Counted from the stretch's first letter, positions 6,892 through 14,613 are shown. The stretch: 23,104 nucleotides of DNA from Candidatus Shapirobacteria bacterium UBA1435 (GCA_002329385.1 DCTR01000038.1:21177-44280), one strand, 5' to 3'. Numbers and translations: made by a program. The notes: generated by a model from the sequence alone, not told the origin.

Positions 6892-8009
6892 GATACCTAT
6901 TTGTCTTGTCTTTTCTTTCCATTTTTGTTTTGTTTATGCCGCCCCGTATTGTCGCCGCTCCTTCTTTGCCCAAAGAAGAGGTGTTTGAAGCCAAGGTAAT
7001 CGAAGTTCTCGACGAAAAAATGGTCAGATCGGTTGACTCAACCGTCCACCTCCCTTACCAAAAATTGCGGTTAGTCGCTCTTGACGGCTCTCTTCAGGGC
7101 TCTGAAATCGAAATTGAAAACGGGATTCAGGGCGAAGTCAATACCCCGCGTTATCGCCAAGGCGATAAGGTGTTGGTTACTCGCACTTCCGGACACCAAA
7201 TTGCAGATCAGTTTTTTATCACTGACTTTGTTCGCCGCGATGGCCTTTCACTTTTATTTTTTATATTTCTTTTTCTGGCTATTATTATTGCCAAAAAACG
7301 GGGGCTACTTTCCATCGTCAGTCTGGTTATATCTTTTGCCGTCATTTTTAATTTTGTTTTGCCCAAAATATCTTCAGGGGGCAACCCCGTCTTTGTCGCT
7401 ATCCTCGGTTCGACAATCATTGTCCCGGTTACTTTTTTTCTTTCTCATGGCTTTAATCGAAAGACACTTATTGCCGCCACTGGCGCCCTGCTTGCTTTTG
7501 TTATCACCGGTCTATTGGCACATCTTTTTGTCGGACTAACCAACCTGACCGGTTTTTCTTCCGAAGAAGCCGGATTTTTACAAGTCGCCAAACGGGGAAG
7601 TCTCGATATAAAGAGTCTGCTTCTGGCCGGGATTATTATTGGCACTCTCGGAGTTTTAGACGACATCACCATCTCCCAATCTGCTGTTGTTTTTCGTCTG
7701 CGACAAGCCAATCCAAAGTTGAAGTTTATTCAGCTGTATCGCCTGGCGATGGACGTTGGCCAGGATCATATCTCCTCTATGATCAATACCCTCGTCTTGG
7801 TTTACACCGGTGCCAGCCTGCCGTTACTTTTATTATTTGTTGATAATCCTCGGCCGTTTTCTGAAGTTATCAACTACGAAATCATTGCCGACGAAATTGT
7901 TCGGACTCTTGTTGGCAGTATCGGCTTGATTTTGGCCGTTCCCATCACCACCGTCTTGGCTGCCTTTTATGCATCCGTTCCAAGCCGTTCCTCCTCTTTG
8001 TTAGAATAG
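6888..8009 (+). CDS. YibE/F-like membrane protein
   Basis: The 373-residue protein has an N-terminal signal or anchor segment (about 1-24). An extracytoplasmic beta-rich domain with KVIEVLDEK and GDKVLVTR motifs follows at about 30-105, then about seven or eight membrane helices from residue 110. The conserved YibE/F core is evident: GTLGVLDDITISQSAVVFRLRQANP and AMDVGQDHISSMINTLVLVYTGASLPLLLL. The family is conserved in Gram-positives and CPR; its role is unsettled, with transport suggested. Coupling through ATGA to the DUF134 gene implies it is part of the same regulated response. Confidence 0.85.
   Translation: MRYLFVLSFLSIFVLFMPPRIVAAPSLPKEEVFEAKVIEVLDEKMVRSVDSTVHLPYQKLRLVALDGSLQGSEIEIENGIQGEVNTPRYRQGDKVLVTRTSGHQIADQFFITDFVRRDGLSLLFFIFLFLAIIIAKKRGLLSIVSLVISFAVIFNFVLPKISSGGNPVFVAILGSTIIVPVTFFLSHGFNRKTLIAATGALLAFVITGLLAHLFVGLTNLTGFSSEEAGFLQVAKRGSLDIKSLLLAGIIIGTLGVLDDITISQSAVVFRLRQANPKLKFIQLYRLAMDVGQDHISSMINTLVLVYTGASLPLLLLFVDNPRPFSEVINYEIIADEIVRTLVGSIGLILAVPITTVLAAFYASVPSRSSSLLE
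8002..8007 (+). promoter_or_regulatory. Extended -10 box, leaderless start of the MazG-like gene
   Basis: TGT-TAGAAT lies inside the end of the YibE/F gene, with 6 nt to the GTG at 8014. The MazG-like gene may therefore have its own leaderless mRNA in addition to read-through. Confidence 0.45.
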
Positions 8010-8013
8010 CTTA

Positions 8014-8346
8014 GTGGATACGAAAAGTCTTCAGTCGAAAGTCCGTAATTTTACCAACAAGCACCGCCTAAACTGCCCTGCCGAATTCAGGGCCCTCGAC
8101 TTGACTTCCGAGACCGGCGAGGTCGCCAAAGAAATCCTCAAAATGACCAACTATGGTTCCTGCCAACCCAAAATCAATCAAGAAATCGCTTTAGAACTAG
8201 GCGATACCTTTTTTTCGCTTATTGCCCTAGCTAACAGCTTGGACGTTGACCTTGGTCGTGCCCTGTCTTTAGTCCTGGCCAAATATCACCGACGTTTGTC
8301 AAAGGGTAGTCCGGGTTCGGAAAACGATTCTGCCCAGGCTCCATAG
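8014..8346 (+). CDS. MazG-like nucleotide pyrophosphohydrolase
   Basis: The 110-residue all-alpha protein has the metal-binding pattern of the MazG/dUTPase superfamily: ExxE at Glu33-Glu36 (TSETGEVAKEI), then ExxD at Glu61-Asp64 (ELGDTFFSLIALANSL), 24 residues apart. Members hydrolyse (d)NTPs to monophosphates and pyrophosphate, clearing modified nucleotides or lowering NTP pools. It starts with GTG, 4 nt after the YibE/F stop. No other start fits without losing the first helix. Residues after about 98 (GSPGSENDSAQAP) are a disordered tail. The substrate cannot be predicted. Confidence 0.8.
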   Translation: MDTKSLQSKVRNFTNKHRLNCPAEFRALDLTSETGEVAKEILKMTNYGSCQPKINQEIALELGDTFFSLIALANSLDVDLGRALSLVLAKYHRRLSKGSPGSENDSAQAP

Positions 8347-8388
8347 AGAGCCCGGGCGAATACCAGTGTCTATATCTACCTGTCGTTA

Positions 8389-8745
8389 TTATCTTGCCTT
8401 ACGCCCCATACCCATCCCCGACCTTGTTCCTTGTCCCATACCGTACTTTACCCTAAAGGTATTTAATTTGCTCATATCGCCCTTCTCTGCCGCCAGTCTG
8501 GCTTCGGCGTATTCTTTGAAGTTTGCCTGATTGACAAATCTGGCCACACCCTTGCCGCTCATCTTTTGACTCCAAGAGCCATAGTCGGCGTTTTTAAGCA
8601 TTGTCAACATTTGCTGATGTAATTCCTCGCTGCAGTTAGGCCCTCTTTTTGTCGGGTCACCCTGATAGGCCAAAGCCGAATTGCTAAATACTGCGGCTGC
8701 TGTTAATGCCACCGCCAATGTCGCTAAACCGATTTTTGTTTTCAT
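8389..8745 (-). CDS. Small secreted protein with Gly/Met-rich tail
   Basis: The 118-residue protein has a classical signal peptide: MKTK, a hydrophobic core and an A-x-A cleavage site after SALA (about residue 26). The mature part is mostly helical (ELHQQMLTMLKNADYGSWSQKM and NFKEYAEARLAAEKGDMSKLNTFRVKYG). It ends in a basic Gly/Met-rich tail (GMGQGTRSGMGMGRKAR). A single mature Cys (38) precedes SEELHQQM. The family is not recognised; I think it resembles small exported proteins seen in other CPR genomes, from memory only. It has no neighbour on its strand. A possible promoter and a 7-codon open frame lie 38-51 nt upstream. Confidence 0.75.
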   Translation of the reverse strand: MKTKIGLATLAVALTAAAVFSNSALAYQGDPTKRGPNCSEELHQQMLTMLKNADYGSWSQKMSGKGVARFVNQANFKEYAEARLAAEKGDMSKLNTFRVKYGMGQGTRSGMGMGRKAR

Positions 8746-8784
8746 TTCTATCTAAATCTTTAAAGGATAACTTGGCCAGTCATC

Positions 8785-8803
8785 TACCTTTAATACAACC
8801 AGT
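8785..8803 (-). promoter_or_regulatory. Possible promoter of the secreted-protein gene
   Basis: The minus strand reads CTGGTTGTATTAAAGGTAG. Its GGTTGTATTA core is identical to the 10-mer at the sigma-factor promoter (10954-10963, minus strand). TATTA(A/T) acts as the probable -10. Confidence 0.4.
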
Positions 8804-8857
8804 CTTATTATTTTCTTTCATTTTTTGCCCACTTTTCTTTTCTCTACCACCTTGGTT

Positions 8858-8863
8858 TAAAAT
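8858..8863 (+). promoter_or_regulatory. -10 box TAAAAT, leaderless start
   Basis: TAAAAT is 6 nt from the ATG at 8870 and is framed by GGTTT and AAACC arms. No Shine-Dalgarno is present. Confidence 0.5.
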
Positions 8864-8869
8864 AAAACC

Positions 8870-9667
8870 ATGAAAAACTTAACTCAAGTTCAGTCCGAAA
8901 GAATAAAGATTGCCTGGGGTCTGCTTTGCGAACCTTCTACCAGTCTGGAAAAAGTTCAAAAAATTTCCGAATTGTTAAAGGGCTTTGATCCTAAAGTCGA
9001 CAAACAGCTTGCTGCCGTTTCCAGCGCCGCCACCAAAATTGATCAAATCAAAAAAGGCGCTATTATCGACTTAAGCCTCGAAAAACTTCCCGACAAAACC
9101 GAAAAACAGAAAAAGCGAAAAAAAATGATTCTTCTTTTTCTTTCCCGCTGGCGTGATCTGAACTCCGAAGTCCAAAGACTAAACAGTCTGGCCACCGCTC
9201 AATCAATCAAGTCGGCAAGCTCTCTCAAAGACACTAAAGTAATCAAGGCAGGCCAAATATTGACTACCCTAAAAGGCCCCTTGGGTTTAATTACTATCGC
9301 CGCTGCCGGGATTGTCGCTGTTAATAATCTTCTGATCAATAAGTCGGTAGATGTCACAGTTGTTAATCAGGGTTGCCGGCCGATTAGGCCACTTGTCGAA
9401 GCAAAAATTAACCTTCCTGGTCTCAAGTTACCTTCTTCGCCAATTAATAGTGGCAGCCAGGACACCGCCAGACTACCTGCCCTTAACCTGACAATTACCT
9501 CCTCTGGCAGCAACATTAACCTTACCGCCCTAGGTTTGTCTCGGTCATATTCTTTGCCGGGCGAGATCAAAGACATCGTCTATGACGGCCGGTCCCTGAT
9601 AGGCAATACTACCAATATCGACCTTTCTTCCTCAAAGCAACACAAAGTTGTTGTCGTTTGTCAATAA
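8870..9667 (+). CDS. Single-pass membrane protein, hypothetical (265 aa)
   Basis: Residues 1-130 form a soluble, charged, helical cytoplasmic domain (many Lys, with KTEKQKKRKKMILLFLSRW near 76-94). One membrane segment lies at about 136-155 (GPLGLITIAAAGIVAVNNLL). Residues 160-265 are an extracytoplasmic beta-rich domain with two Cys (168 and 264) that could form a disulfide. No signal peptide is present, so the topology is probably N-in/C-out. The family is not recognised. It ends only 3 bases from the stop of the convergent membrane protein, with no terminator between. The start is supported by a -10 six bases upstream. Confidence 0.75.
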   Translation: MKNLTQVQSERIKIAWGLLCEPSTSLEKVQKISELLKGFDPKVDKQLAAVSSAATKIDQIKKGAIIDLSLEKLPDKTEKQKKRKKMILLFLSRWRDLNSEVQRLNSLATAQSIKSASSLKDTKVIKAGQILTTLKGPLGLITIAAAGIVAVNNLLINKSVDVTVVNQGCRPIRPLVEAKINLPGLKLPSSPINSGSQDTARLPALNLTITSSGSNINLTALGLSRSYSLPGEIKDIVYDGRSLIGNTTNIDLSSSKQHKVVVVCQ

Positions 9668-9670
9668 TTC

Positions 9671-10387
9671 CTATCTGTTCTGTCCGCCCCGACCAATCCA
9701 AGGTCTTACTTCATTGACTTTAAATATATTTTTACTGTCCATAAAACCGATCAGTTTGACTTGTTGGCCGTCGTCTAGGCTGGCCCTACCCCTCAATACG
9801 AAACCTTCAGTTTCCAACACCCATTTTTTTCCGCCGAAATCGGTAAACAGGTATTTATCTTGGCCAAGCCTTTCACCCATTATTCCCGCCAAAAATCCAC
9901 CCTCCGGATTCATCCAGGTTTGCCATTTCATTGGCGCCACCTGTCTATAGTAGGGAATATTTTCTTCAAAGGCCATATCGATTCTTCTGTCAAATCCGCC
10001 AACATGCAAAAGAATCCCCAGTAGCAAGCTGGCCAATAGCTCGAGCCCAACTATCTTTACGGTCTCGTATCTATATGATTTTCTTGTCTTTTTGAAAAAA
10101 TAATAAGCCGTAATTGTTAGGAATATAGTCGTTATTAGCCAAAAGTATGGTAAATTTTCTATTATCGACCTCAAGCCTCCCCGCTCTGTCCACTCAAGTC
10201 CTCTCCCTTCATTTCCCAGCATAAATAGCACAACCGAGACGGCCGCTCCTCCCAGCGCCACGTTTACCAGCCAAAGCCCGGTCAACCCCCAGTTTTTGAT
10301 TTTAAACTCCCATCTTGGGATTGGTTTGACTTTGTTTTTACGGATTACCTCAAGGGTCTTATCGCTGATACTTTTTGTCTTTTTCAT
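9671..10387 (-). CDS. Membrane protein overlapping the ECF sigma gene, candidate anti-sigma factor
   Basis: The 238-residue protein has a basic N-terminal cytoplasmic segment of about 34 residues (ISDKTLEVIRKNKVKPIPRWEFKIKNWG). Three membrane helices follow at about 35-58, 80-98 and 110-130. The extracytoplasmic C-terminal domain contains KWVLETEGFVLRGRASLDDGQQVKLIGFMDSKNIFKVNEVRPW, which looks like a small beta-barrel. It starts 29 bp inside the end of the sigma-factor gene, so the two are co-transcribed and probably coupled. That arrangement is classic for membrane anti-sigma factors, but no zinc anti-sigma HxxxCxxC motif is present. The role as sigma partner is inferred from context. Confidence 0.75.
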   Translation of the reverse strand: MKKTKSISDKTLEVIRKNKVKPIPRWEFKIKNWGLTGLWLVNVALGGAAVSVVLFMLGNEGRGLEWTERGGLRSIIENLPYFWLITTIFLTITAYYFFKKTRKSYRYETVKIVGLELLASLLLGILLHVGGFDRRIDMAFEENIPYYRQVAPMKWQTWMNPEGGFLAGIMGERLGQDKYLFTDFGGKKWVLETEGFVLRGRASLDDGQQVKLIGFMDSKNIFKVNEVRPWIGRGGQNR

Positions 10388-10946
10388 AGATATATTTAAA
10401 TTGTATTTTTGCCCGTCGAATTAACGTAGCCACCGTCCCTATCGGTTTTTGCAGGATGTCAGAAATATCCTGGTAGTCTCTGCCTTCCATAAACTTTAAC
10501 ATTAGCACTTCTTTATATTCCGGTTTAATTCTTTCCAAAACATCTCGCATATAGTCTTTAAAATGACTGTCTACTGCCTCTTTTTCTACGTCAGCCCCAT
10601 CTGTTAGCCAATCGCCAATCCCTCCTTCTGTATCGTCAATTATTATCTTTTGGCCAAGATGGTGCTTTTTCAAAAAATTCACCGCCTCATTGTGGGCGAT
10701 CCTGTATATCCAGCTTGAAAACCTAAGGTCGCAGTCGCAATCGTTTAGGTGGCGATAAGCCTTGATAAAGGTCTCTTGCACCACGTCGTCCACATCCTCT
10801 TCTCTTATCCCGGTCAACCTGCCAACATACCTGGCTAATTTTTCTTCATATCTTTTCATTAAACAATAAAAATATTGGCTGTCGCCCAAAGACAGCTTCA
10901 CTATCTCCTCATCGCTTTTGTTTTCACAATTTCCCTGGCTGGTCAT
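10359..10946 (-). CDS. ECF-type RNA polymerase sigma factor
   Basis: The 195-residue protein (from the ATG at 10946) has sigma region 2: DVVQETFIKAYRHL (about 53-66) and RFSSWIYRIAHNEAVNFL (75-92). A linker follows, then region 4: LERIKPEYKEVLMLKFMEGRDYQDISDILQKPIGTVATLIRRAK, typical of the ECF sigma70 group. It should redirect RNA polymerase to a stress or envelope regulon. Another ATG at 10955 extends the frame by three codons, but it overlaps the -10 TATTAT (10954-10959). The ATG at 10946 is 7 nt downstream of that box, matching the leaderless spacing here. The overlapping membrane gene is its probable regulator. Confidence 0.9.
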   Translation of the reverse strand: MTSQGNCENKSDEEIVKLSLGDSQYFYCLMKRYEEKLARYVGRLTGIREEDVDDVVQETFIKAYRHLNDCDCDLRFSSWIYRIAHNEAVNFLKKHHLGQKIIIDDTEGGIGDWLTDGADVEKEAVDSHFKDYMRDVLERIKPEYKEVLMLKFMEGRDYQDISDILQKPIGTVATLIRRAKIQFKYIYEKDKKYQR

Positions 10947-10953
10947 CCATACC

Positions 10954-10959
10954 ATAATA
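10954..10959 (-). promoter_or_regulatory. -10 box TATTAT of the sigma-factor gene
   Basis: TATTAT on the minus strand, preceded by GGTTG, lies 7 nt from ATG 10946. It decides this start, because ATG 10955 overlaps the box. Confidence 0.55.
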
Positions 10960-11012
10960 CAACCTGTTTCTGAATATTCTTTCGTTTCTTTTGCTCGGCT
11001 AAAGTTTTGTTA

Positions 11013-11018
11013 TATAAT
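11013..11018 (+). promoter_or_regulatory. -10 box TATAAT of the surface-protein operon
   Basis: Consensus TATAAT with a weak -35-like TTGCTC (10991-10996) at 16-nt spacing. The expected leader before the ATG at 11037 is about 11-12 nt, with no Shine-Dalgarno. Confidence 0.55.
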
Positions 11019-11036
11019 CCCTTAGCCCCGCAACAG

Positions 11037-11282
11037 ATGATCAAAACCATCATTAGCTTTGTTTTTGCTCCAAATATTTACTCTTTTCTGGGCCTTACCC
11101 TTCTTCTTATTGGCTTTATTTTGGCCCCCCTGCTTATCGGTTTTCTGATCATGCCCGTTGGGGCAATCCTGCTGGTTTTTGGAGTTCACTTGTCGGTCAT
11201 CCGCCTGATCCCTGGCCACAAACAAATAATTAAAACTGTTATTGATTCATATCGCCCATTACTAAATAAATGGAAAAAATAG
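11037..11282 (+). CDS. Small membrane protein (81 aa)
   Basis: The product has two closely spaced hydrophobic segments (about residues 14-34 and 37-55) and a basic C-terminal tail (GHKQIIKTVIDSYRPLLNKWKK). The family is not recognised. The upstream TTG at 11007 in the same frame is rejected as start because the TATAAT box lies within that extension. It overlaps the next gene by 13 bp and so probably belongs to one operon with the next membrane protein and the large surface protein. Confidence 0.7.
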   Translation: MIKTIISFVFAPNIYSFLGLTLLLIGFILAPLLIGFLIMPVGAILLVFGVHLSVIRLIPGHKQIIKTVIDSYRPLLNKWKK

Positions 11283-11593
11283 TTGTTTTTGGTCCGATAG
11301 TGGCTTTCTTTGCCATTTTTCTCTTTCTCGTTGTTGGTTTTATTGTTCTAGTTATCAGGCTTGTTACCAAGTCAAAAAACGAACAATGGTCAGGCGTGGT
11401 TGTTGACAAAGTCCATAAAACAAAAAAAGACGACGAAACCGACCGGATAATTGATTACTACCACCTGGTCGTCAAGACCGACCAGGGAGCAGAAAGACAC
11501 ATCGGTCTCTCCCGGCAGTTATGGGAGGGTTATCAGGTAGGGGATAGGCTCAATAAACCGAAGGGTTCGCTTTTCCCCGATAAAATCGCATGA
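11270..11593 (+). CDS. Membrane-anchored small protein with beta-rich domain
   Basis: The 107-residue protein has one N-terminal membrane helix (about 7-32) and a soluble domain: WSGVVVDKVHKTKKDDETDRIIDYYHLVVKTDQGAERHIGLSRQLWEGYQVGDRLNKPKGSLFP. The VVVDK, YYHLVVKTD and YQVGDRL strands suggest a small beta-barrel. It resembles the DUF7489-type domain as I remember it, without a database check. The function is unknown. It starts inside the preceding gene, and its stop overlaps the next start by ATGA, so translation of the three genes is linked. Confidence 0.75.
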   Translation: MEKIVVFGPIVAFFAIFLFLVVGFIVLVIRLVTKSKNEQWSGVVVDKVHKTKKDDETDRIIDYYHLVVKTDQGAERHIGLSRQLWEGYQVGDRLNKPKGSLFPDKIA

Positions 11594-14457
11594 GGGCAAA
11601 CAAGACAATTTCTCTCACTATCTCATCATTGCTTCTTTTCTGGTTTTTCTGCTATCAAAGCCCTCCTCTCCTTCAGGCAGTTACCTCTACCCCCCGCCCT
11701 ACCTCAACGATTAGGCCGTCTGTCACCCCCCGGCCAACCTCCACCCCTCGTCCGACTTCCACCATCAGGCCCTCTACTACCCCTCGCCCCACCGCCACTC
11801 TTCGCCCAACCTCTACTCCAAAGTCGACCGGTTCTCCCCGTCCTTCTCCAACTCCCACCACTATCCTGCTTCCCGATTTGAGTGTGGTCAACTCTGAATT
11901 AACCAGTTTAGCCAGCAATCCCAAGGCCGGTGAAAAAGTTACCTTAAAGGCAATTGTCCGCAACCTCGGTGCCGGCAAGGCGACAAACTTCAAAGTGAAC
12001 TTTTTTCTTAACGATCAACCGGTTTTTGAAAAGAATATTTCCTCTTTAAACAAAAACGCCAAATCAACCGTCTCCTACCAGCACCAGCTTCCGCTTTCGT
12101 CGGTGGGTAGTTTGGTTTTTAAGGTCGTTGTTGACCAAAACGATCTTTTGGTTGAATCGACAAAAACCAACAACCAGGCCTCCGTCAGTATTCCCGTCAC
12201 TGCCGCTTCCACTAATTTATTCATTGAGAGTTTTAAACCTTCCAATTCTTTACCCGCCCCGGGACAAAAAATCTCCTGGCAAGTTAAAGTCAAGAATGTC
12301 GGTAACTCCAAGGCTACCAATTTTGCCATTGCTTTGTTCGCCAATCGCGACTCTTCTGAACCGACCTCGGTTATCAACGTTGCTTCTCTAAATCCCAGCG
12401 CTTCCACCACCAAAAATATCTCCTGGACAGTCCCTATTAGCTTGTCCCCGGCAGTTAACTATCCAATTCGCGTGGTCATCGATCAAAAGAATACTATTCC
12501 CGAAATTAACGAAGATGACAACTCAAAAACTTATGCCCTCTCCCTTAAGGTTGCTGATATTTCTATCCATGCCGGCGAATTCTTCTCCGCCACTGCCCCG
12601 CTTTATCCAAACACCTACCAGCAAATCCCGGTCAGGTTAAAAAACAACAACATTTCCGCCGTCCCGTCTTTAAACGTTGCCGTTTATTACTCACAAAACA
12701 CCGCCGATTCTCCCCGGGTCAAACTTGCTGAAACCACCCTATCGCTTGCCAAAAATTCCACCGTCAATCATTTGTTCGACCGCATATCTTTACCTGGTAA
12801 TATTCCCCTTGGTACTATCGTTCACTTTTTTATTGTCGCCGACCCCGAAAGCGCAATTTCTGAATCAGATAAGGCTAACAATGAGCTAACCATGAAACGG
12901 ACTATTGTCCAACGCCCTCCTCAAGCCACCTTTCCCTACCTTTATATTACTGTTTATGATCAGGAGGGAAACAAAAAAAATGGTGTTGAGGTCAAATTTG
13001 CCAATATCAATCAGCCAGGTGTCGTTGCCGCCAAGATCACCGGTCAGGACCAACTTTCCCAAAATTCTCCGGGCACAGTTGTTTTTGATAATTTACCCAA
13101 TACCGGCAGATATAACGTCACCGTCAGTTTAAACGGCTACCGCACCCAAAGTCGGACGGTCGACTACAACAAAGATATCGACAGTTTGGTTTACCAGTCT
13201 TTCGACCTTGACCAAAAGGCGGTTCTTAGCGGAATTGTAAAAAACCAAAACGGATCTCCATTGCCTTATGTTGCCGTCAAAATCGATGGTATTAATCTGG
13301 AAACCCAAACCGACTCACAAGGCAAATATGGCTTTATGCTTAATGGCGGTAATTATTCTCTCCGTTTCACCAAGGTCGGCTACGCCCGTCAGATCGAAAA
13401 TAATCTAACTGTCTCTCCGTTAAGCAACCTCACTTTGGACAAAACGCTCTCTCCTGCCAACAACGCCTATGCTTCAATCCTGATAACCGACGACGAGGGC
13501 AACGGACTTGGTAATGTTGATGTCTACATTAATGGCAATATAGTTGGTTACACTTCCGGCCAGGGGAGATTTTCTCTTGACAATCTCTCTACTGGCAATA
13601 AAACCTTCAAATTCAAGAAACCCGGATATGTCGACACCGAATTTTCTCAAGCTATCGAAGCTGGCGGCGAATACAACCTCGCCTTTGCCATGTATAAACC
13701 CTCAACCGACAATCATGTCGAAAGGGGGACGCAGGTTATCTCCTGGCATCAGCACGAAGGCACCCCGGCGAACGCTTTTTTTATCCCAGAATACAACGTT
13801 GACGTTTGGTGGGGATTATTTAGGGTCAAGATGGGGTTGGATTACACCAGAAGCGGTAATACTGCCAATCTTTCCAAGCTTATCATCAATAATCATGGCC
13901 AGCAATGGCAATGCCATCGTGTCGAAGGTGAGGGTGATATCGAAACTTCTGCTATCGATATCCCTGTTACAATCGCTGCCGGCGGCTGTGACGACAAAAT
14001 AACCCAGGTCGATGTTTATAAGGTTGCCATCGAGTCAAACGGAGCCGAAATCTTTGCCGACAACGCTTTTTGGACATCGGCCTCCGATCCAAACAATACC
14101 GGTACCAGGGTTTTTACTCTAAACAATTTATCGGTCAATTGGGATAATAATTTTAAGGTCAAAATGTGGTTACACGTCCAGAAAAAAGCCGTAGTCGGCA
14201 TCGACGGTGACGGTTCTGGTGCCCTCTATGGGTATCACATGGACAAAAAGCTGATAACCTGGCATCCCCAAAAACCGCCGACCACCGTCATTCAAACCAG
14301 TTGGGGGCAGGTCGGTAACTACTTGTTGGGTATTCTTGATAATCCGGTGACCGCCATTACTAGTTTTACCGATCTTTTTACTGTCGAACACTACAACACC
14401 TATACTCTCGAAGAGGTTTTACCCCAAAATTTCCCCGGATCGCCCCCGCAGGAATGA
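11590..14457 (+). CDS. Large secreted surface protein with CARDB and carboxypeptidase-regulatory-like domains (955 aa)
   Basis: A signal peptide or anchor (about 1-30) is followed by a Thr/Pro/Ser/Arg stalk (33-92) built of 18-residue repeats. Three CARDB-type beta-sandwich modules follow (about 95-203, 208-320 and 322-440), each with VKN.G..KATNF-like and D..N.I.E..E.NN endings. Then come beta-sandwich modules of the carboxypeptidase-regulatory or PEGA type (about 449-537, 543-620 and 625-700; GIVKNQNGSPLPYVAVKIDG, TDSQGKYGF). A unique C-terminal region (about 705-955) contains the WHQHEGTPANAFFIPEYNVDVWWG stretch. No LPXTG or C-terminal membrane anchor is present. It is probably an adhesin or surface-layer-associated protein exposed through its stalk. 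The ATGA overlap couples it to the small membrane gene upstream. Confidence 0.85.
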   Translation: MRANKTISLTISSLLLFWFFCYQSPPLLQAVTSTPRPTSTIRPSVTPRPTSTPRPTSTIRPSTTPRPTATLRPTSTPKSTGSPRPSPTPTTILLPDLSVVNSELTSLASNPKAGEKVTLKAIVRNLGAGKATNFKVNFFLNDQPVFEKNISSLNKNAKSTVSYQHQLPLSSVGSLVFKVVVDQNDLLVESTKTNNQASVSIPVTAASTNLFIESFKPSNSLPAPGQKISWQVKVKNVGNSKATNFAIALFANRDSSEPTSVINVASLNPSASTTKNISWTVPISLSPAVNYPIRVVIDQKNTIPEINEDDNSKTYALSLKVADISIHAGEFFSATAPLYPNTYQQIPVRLKNNNISAVPSLNVAVYYSQNTADSPRVKLAETTLSLAKNSTVNHLFDRISLPGNIPLGTIVHFFIVADPESAISESDKANNELTMKRTIVQRPPQATFPYLYITVYDQEGNKKNGVEVKFANINQPGVVAAKITGQDQLSQNSPGTVVFDNLPNTGRYNVTVSLNGYRTQSRTVDYNKDIDSLVYQSFDLDQKAVLSGIVKNQNGSPLPYVAVKIDGINLETQTDSQGKYGFMLNGGNYSLRFTKVGYARQIENNLTVSPLSNLTLDKTLSPANNAYASILITDDEGNGLGNVDVYINGNIVGYTSGQGRFSLDNLSTGNKTFKFKKPGYVDTEFSQAIEAGGEYNLAFAMYKPSTDNHVERGTQVISWHQHEGTPANAFFIPEYNVDVWWGLFRVKMGLDYTRSGNTANLSKLIINNHGQQWQCHRVEGEGDIETSAIDIPVTIAAGGCDDKITQVDVYKVAIESNGAEIFADNAFWTSASDPNNTGTRVFTLNNLSVNWDNNFKVKMWLHVQKKAVVGIDGDGSGALYGYHMDKKLITWHPQKPPTTVIQTSWGQVGNYLLGILDNPVTAITSFTDLFTVEHYNTYTLEEVLPQNFPGSPPQE
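11686..11859 (+). repeat. Pro/Thr-rich tandem repeat region (about 54-nt units)
   Basis: The encoded stalk repeats an 18-residue unit about three times (PRPTSTIRPSVTPRPTST, PRPTSTIRPSTTPRPTAT, then a decayed LRPTSTPKSTGSPRPSPT). Codons differ between copies, so the array is old or under protein-level selection. It resembles wall- or membrane-spanning stalks of surface proteins. Confidence 0.75.
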
Positions 14458-14472
14458 TCACCCGTCTTGTCC

Positions 14473-14499
14473 TTGACAACCATCCTTTCACCCTATAGC
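14473..14499 (+). promoter_or_regulatory. Probable promoter of the metK leader
   Basis: A perfect -35 TTGACA (14473-14478) and TATAGC (14494-14499) are spaced by 15 nt. A better hexamer, TATAAA at 14501, is 22 nt away. The first choice places the transcript start near 14506, exactly at the foot of the P1 helix of the riboswitch. Confidence 0.5.
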
Positions 14500-14507
14500 C
14501 TATAAAA

Positions 14508-14613
14508 GCATTGTCCCGAGAATCTCCTTCTCCAGTCAGGAGGTAGGGGTCGGCAACCGAGTCTGTCCAATGATCACGGTGCCAAAGAATCCGCCTTGCG
14601 GACTCAGACATGC
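14508..14613 (+). ncRNA. Probable SAM-I-type riboswitch upstream of metK
   Basis: The leader shows the SAM-I core in order. P1: GCATTGTC (14508-14515) pairs with GACATGC (14607-14613), with one bulged T. It is followed by CCGAG, matching the TTATCaaGAG consensus with a compensatory G-C for A-U change. P3: GGCAACCG pairs with CGGTGCC, with the A bulge usual for the family. J3/4 starts CCAA. P4: TCCGC-CTT-GCGGA leads straight into the P1 3' strand. A P2 element, CTCC-AGTCA-GGAG, lies between P1 and P3, but the kink-turn and pseudoknot loop consensus are not clear, so it is a divergent member. J3/4 is about 3 nt longer than usual. Binding of S-adenosylmethionine and feedback on metK are inferred from family knowledge and position. 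Confidence 0.7.

Noticed and set aside
11037..11593. Toxin-antitoxin pair formed by the two small overlapping genes
   Set aside because: Both products are membrane proteins without toxin or DNA-binding motifs and are coupled to the surface-protein gene.
11686..11859. CRISPR-like short tandem repeats
   Set aside because: The units are in-frame codons for a Pro/Thr stalk, differ at wobble positions, and have no unique spacers.
11673..12413. Minus-strand open frames antisense to the surface-protein gene, including a Val/Gly-rich repeat
   Set aside because: They are shadows of the Pro/Thr repeat and CARDB modules; the + strand protein has a signal peptide and domain structure.
14378..14611. Minus-strand open frame covering the metK leader
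   Set aside because: The same stretch forms conserved SAM-I-like helices; the frame overlaps the surface-protein gene and has no start signal.
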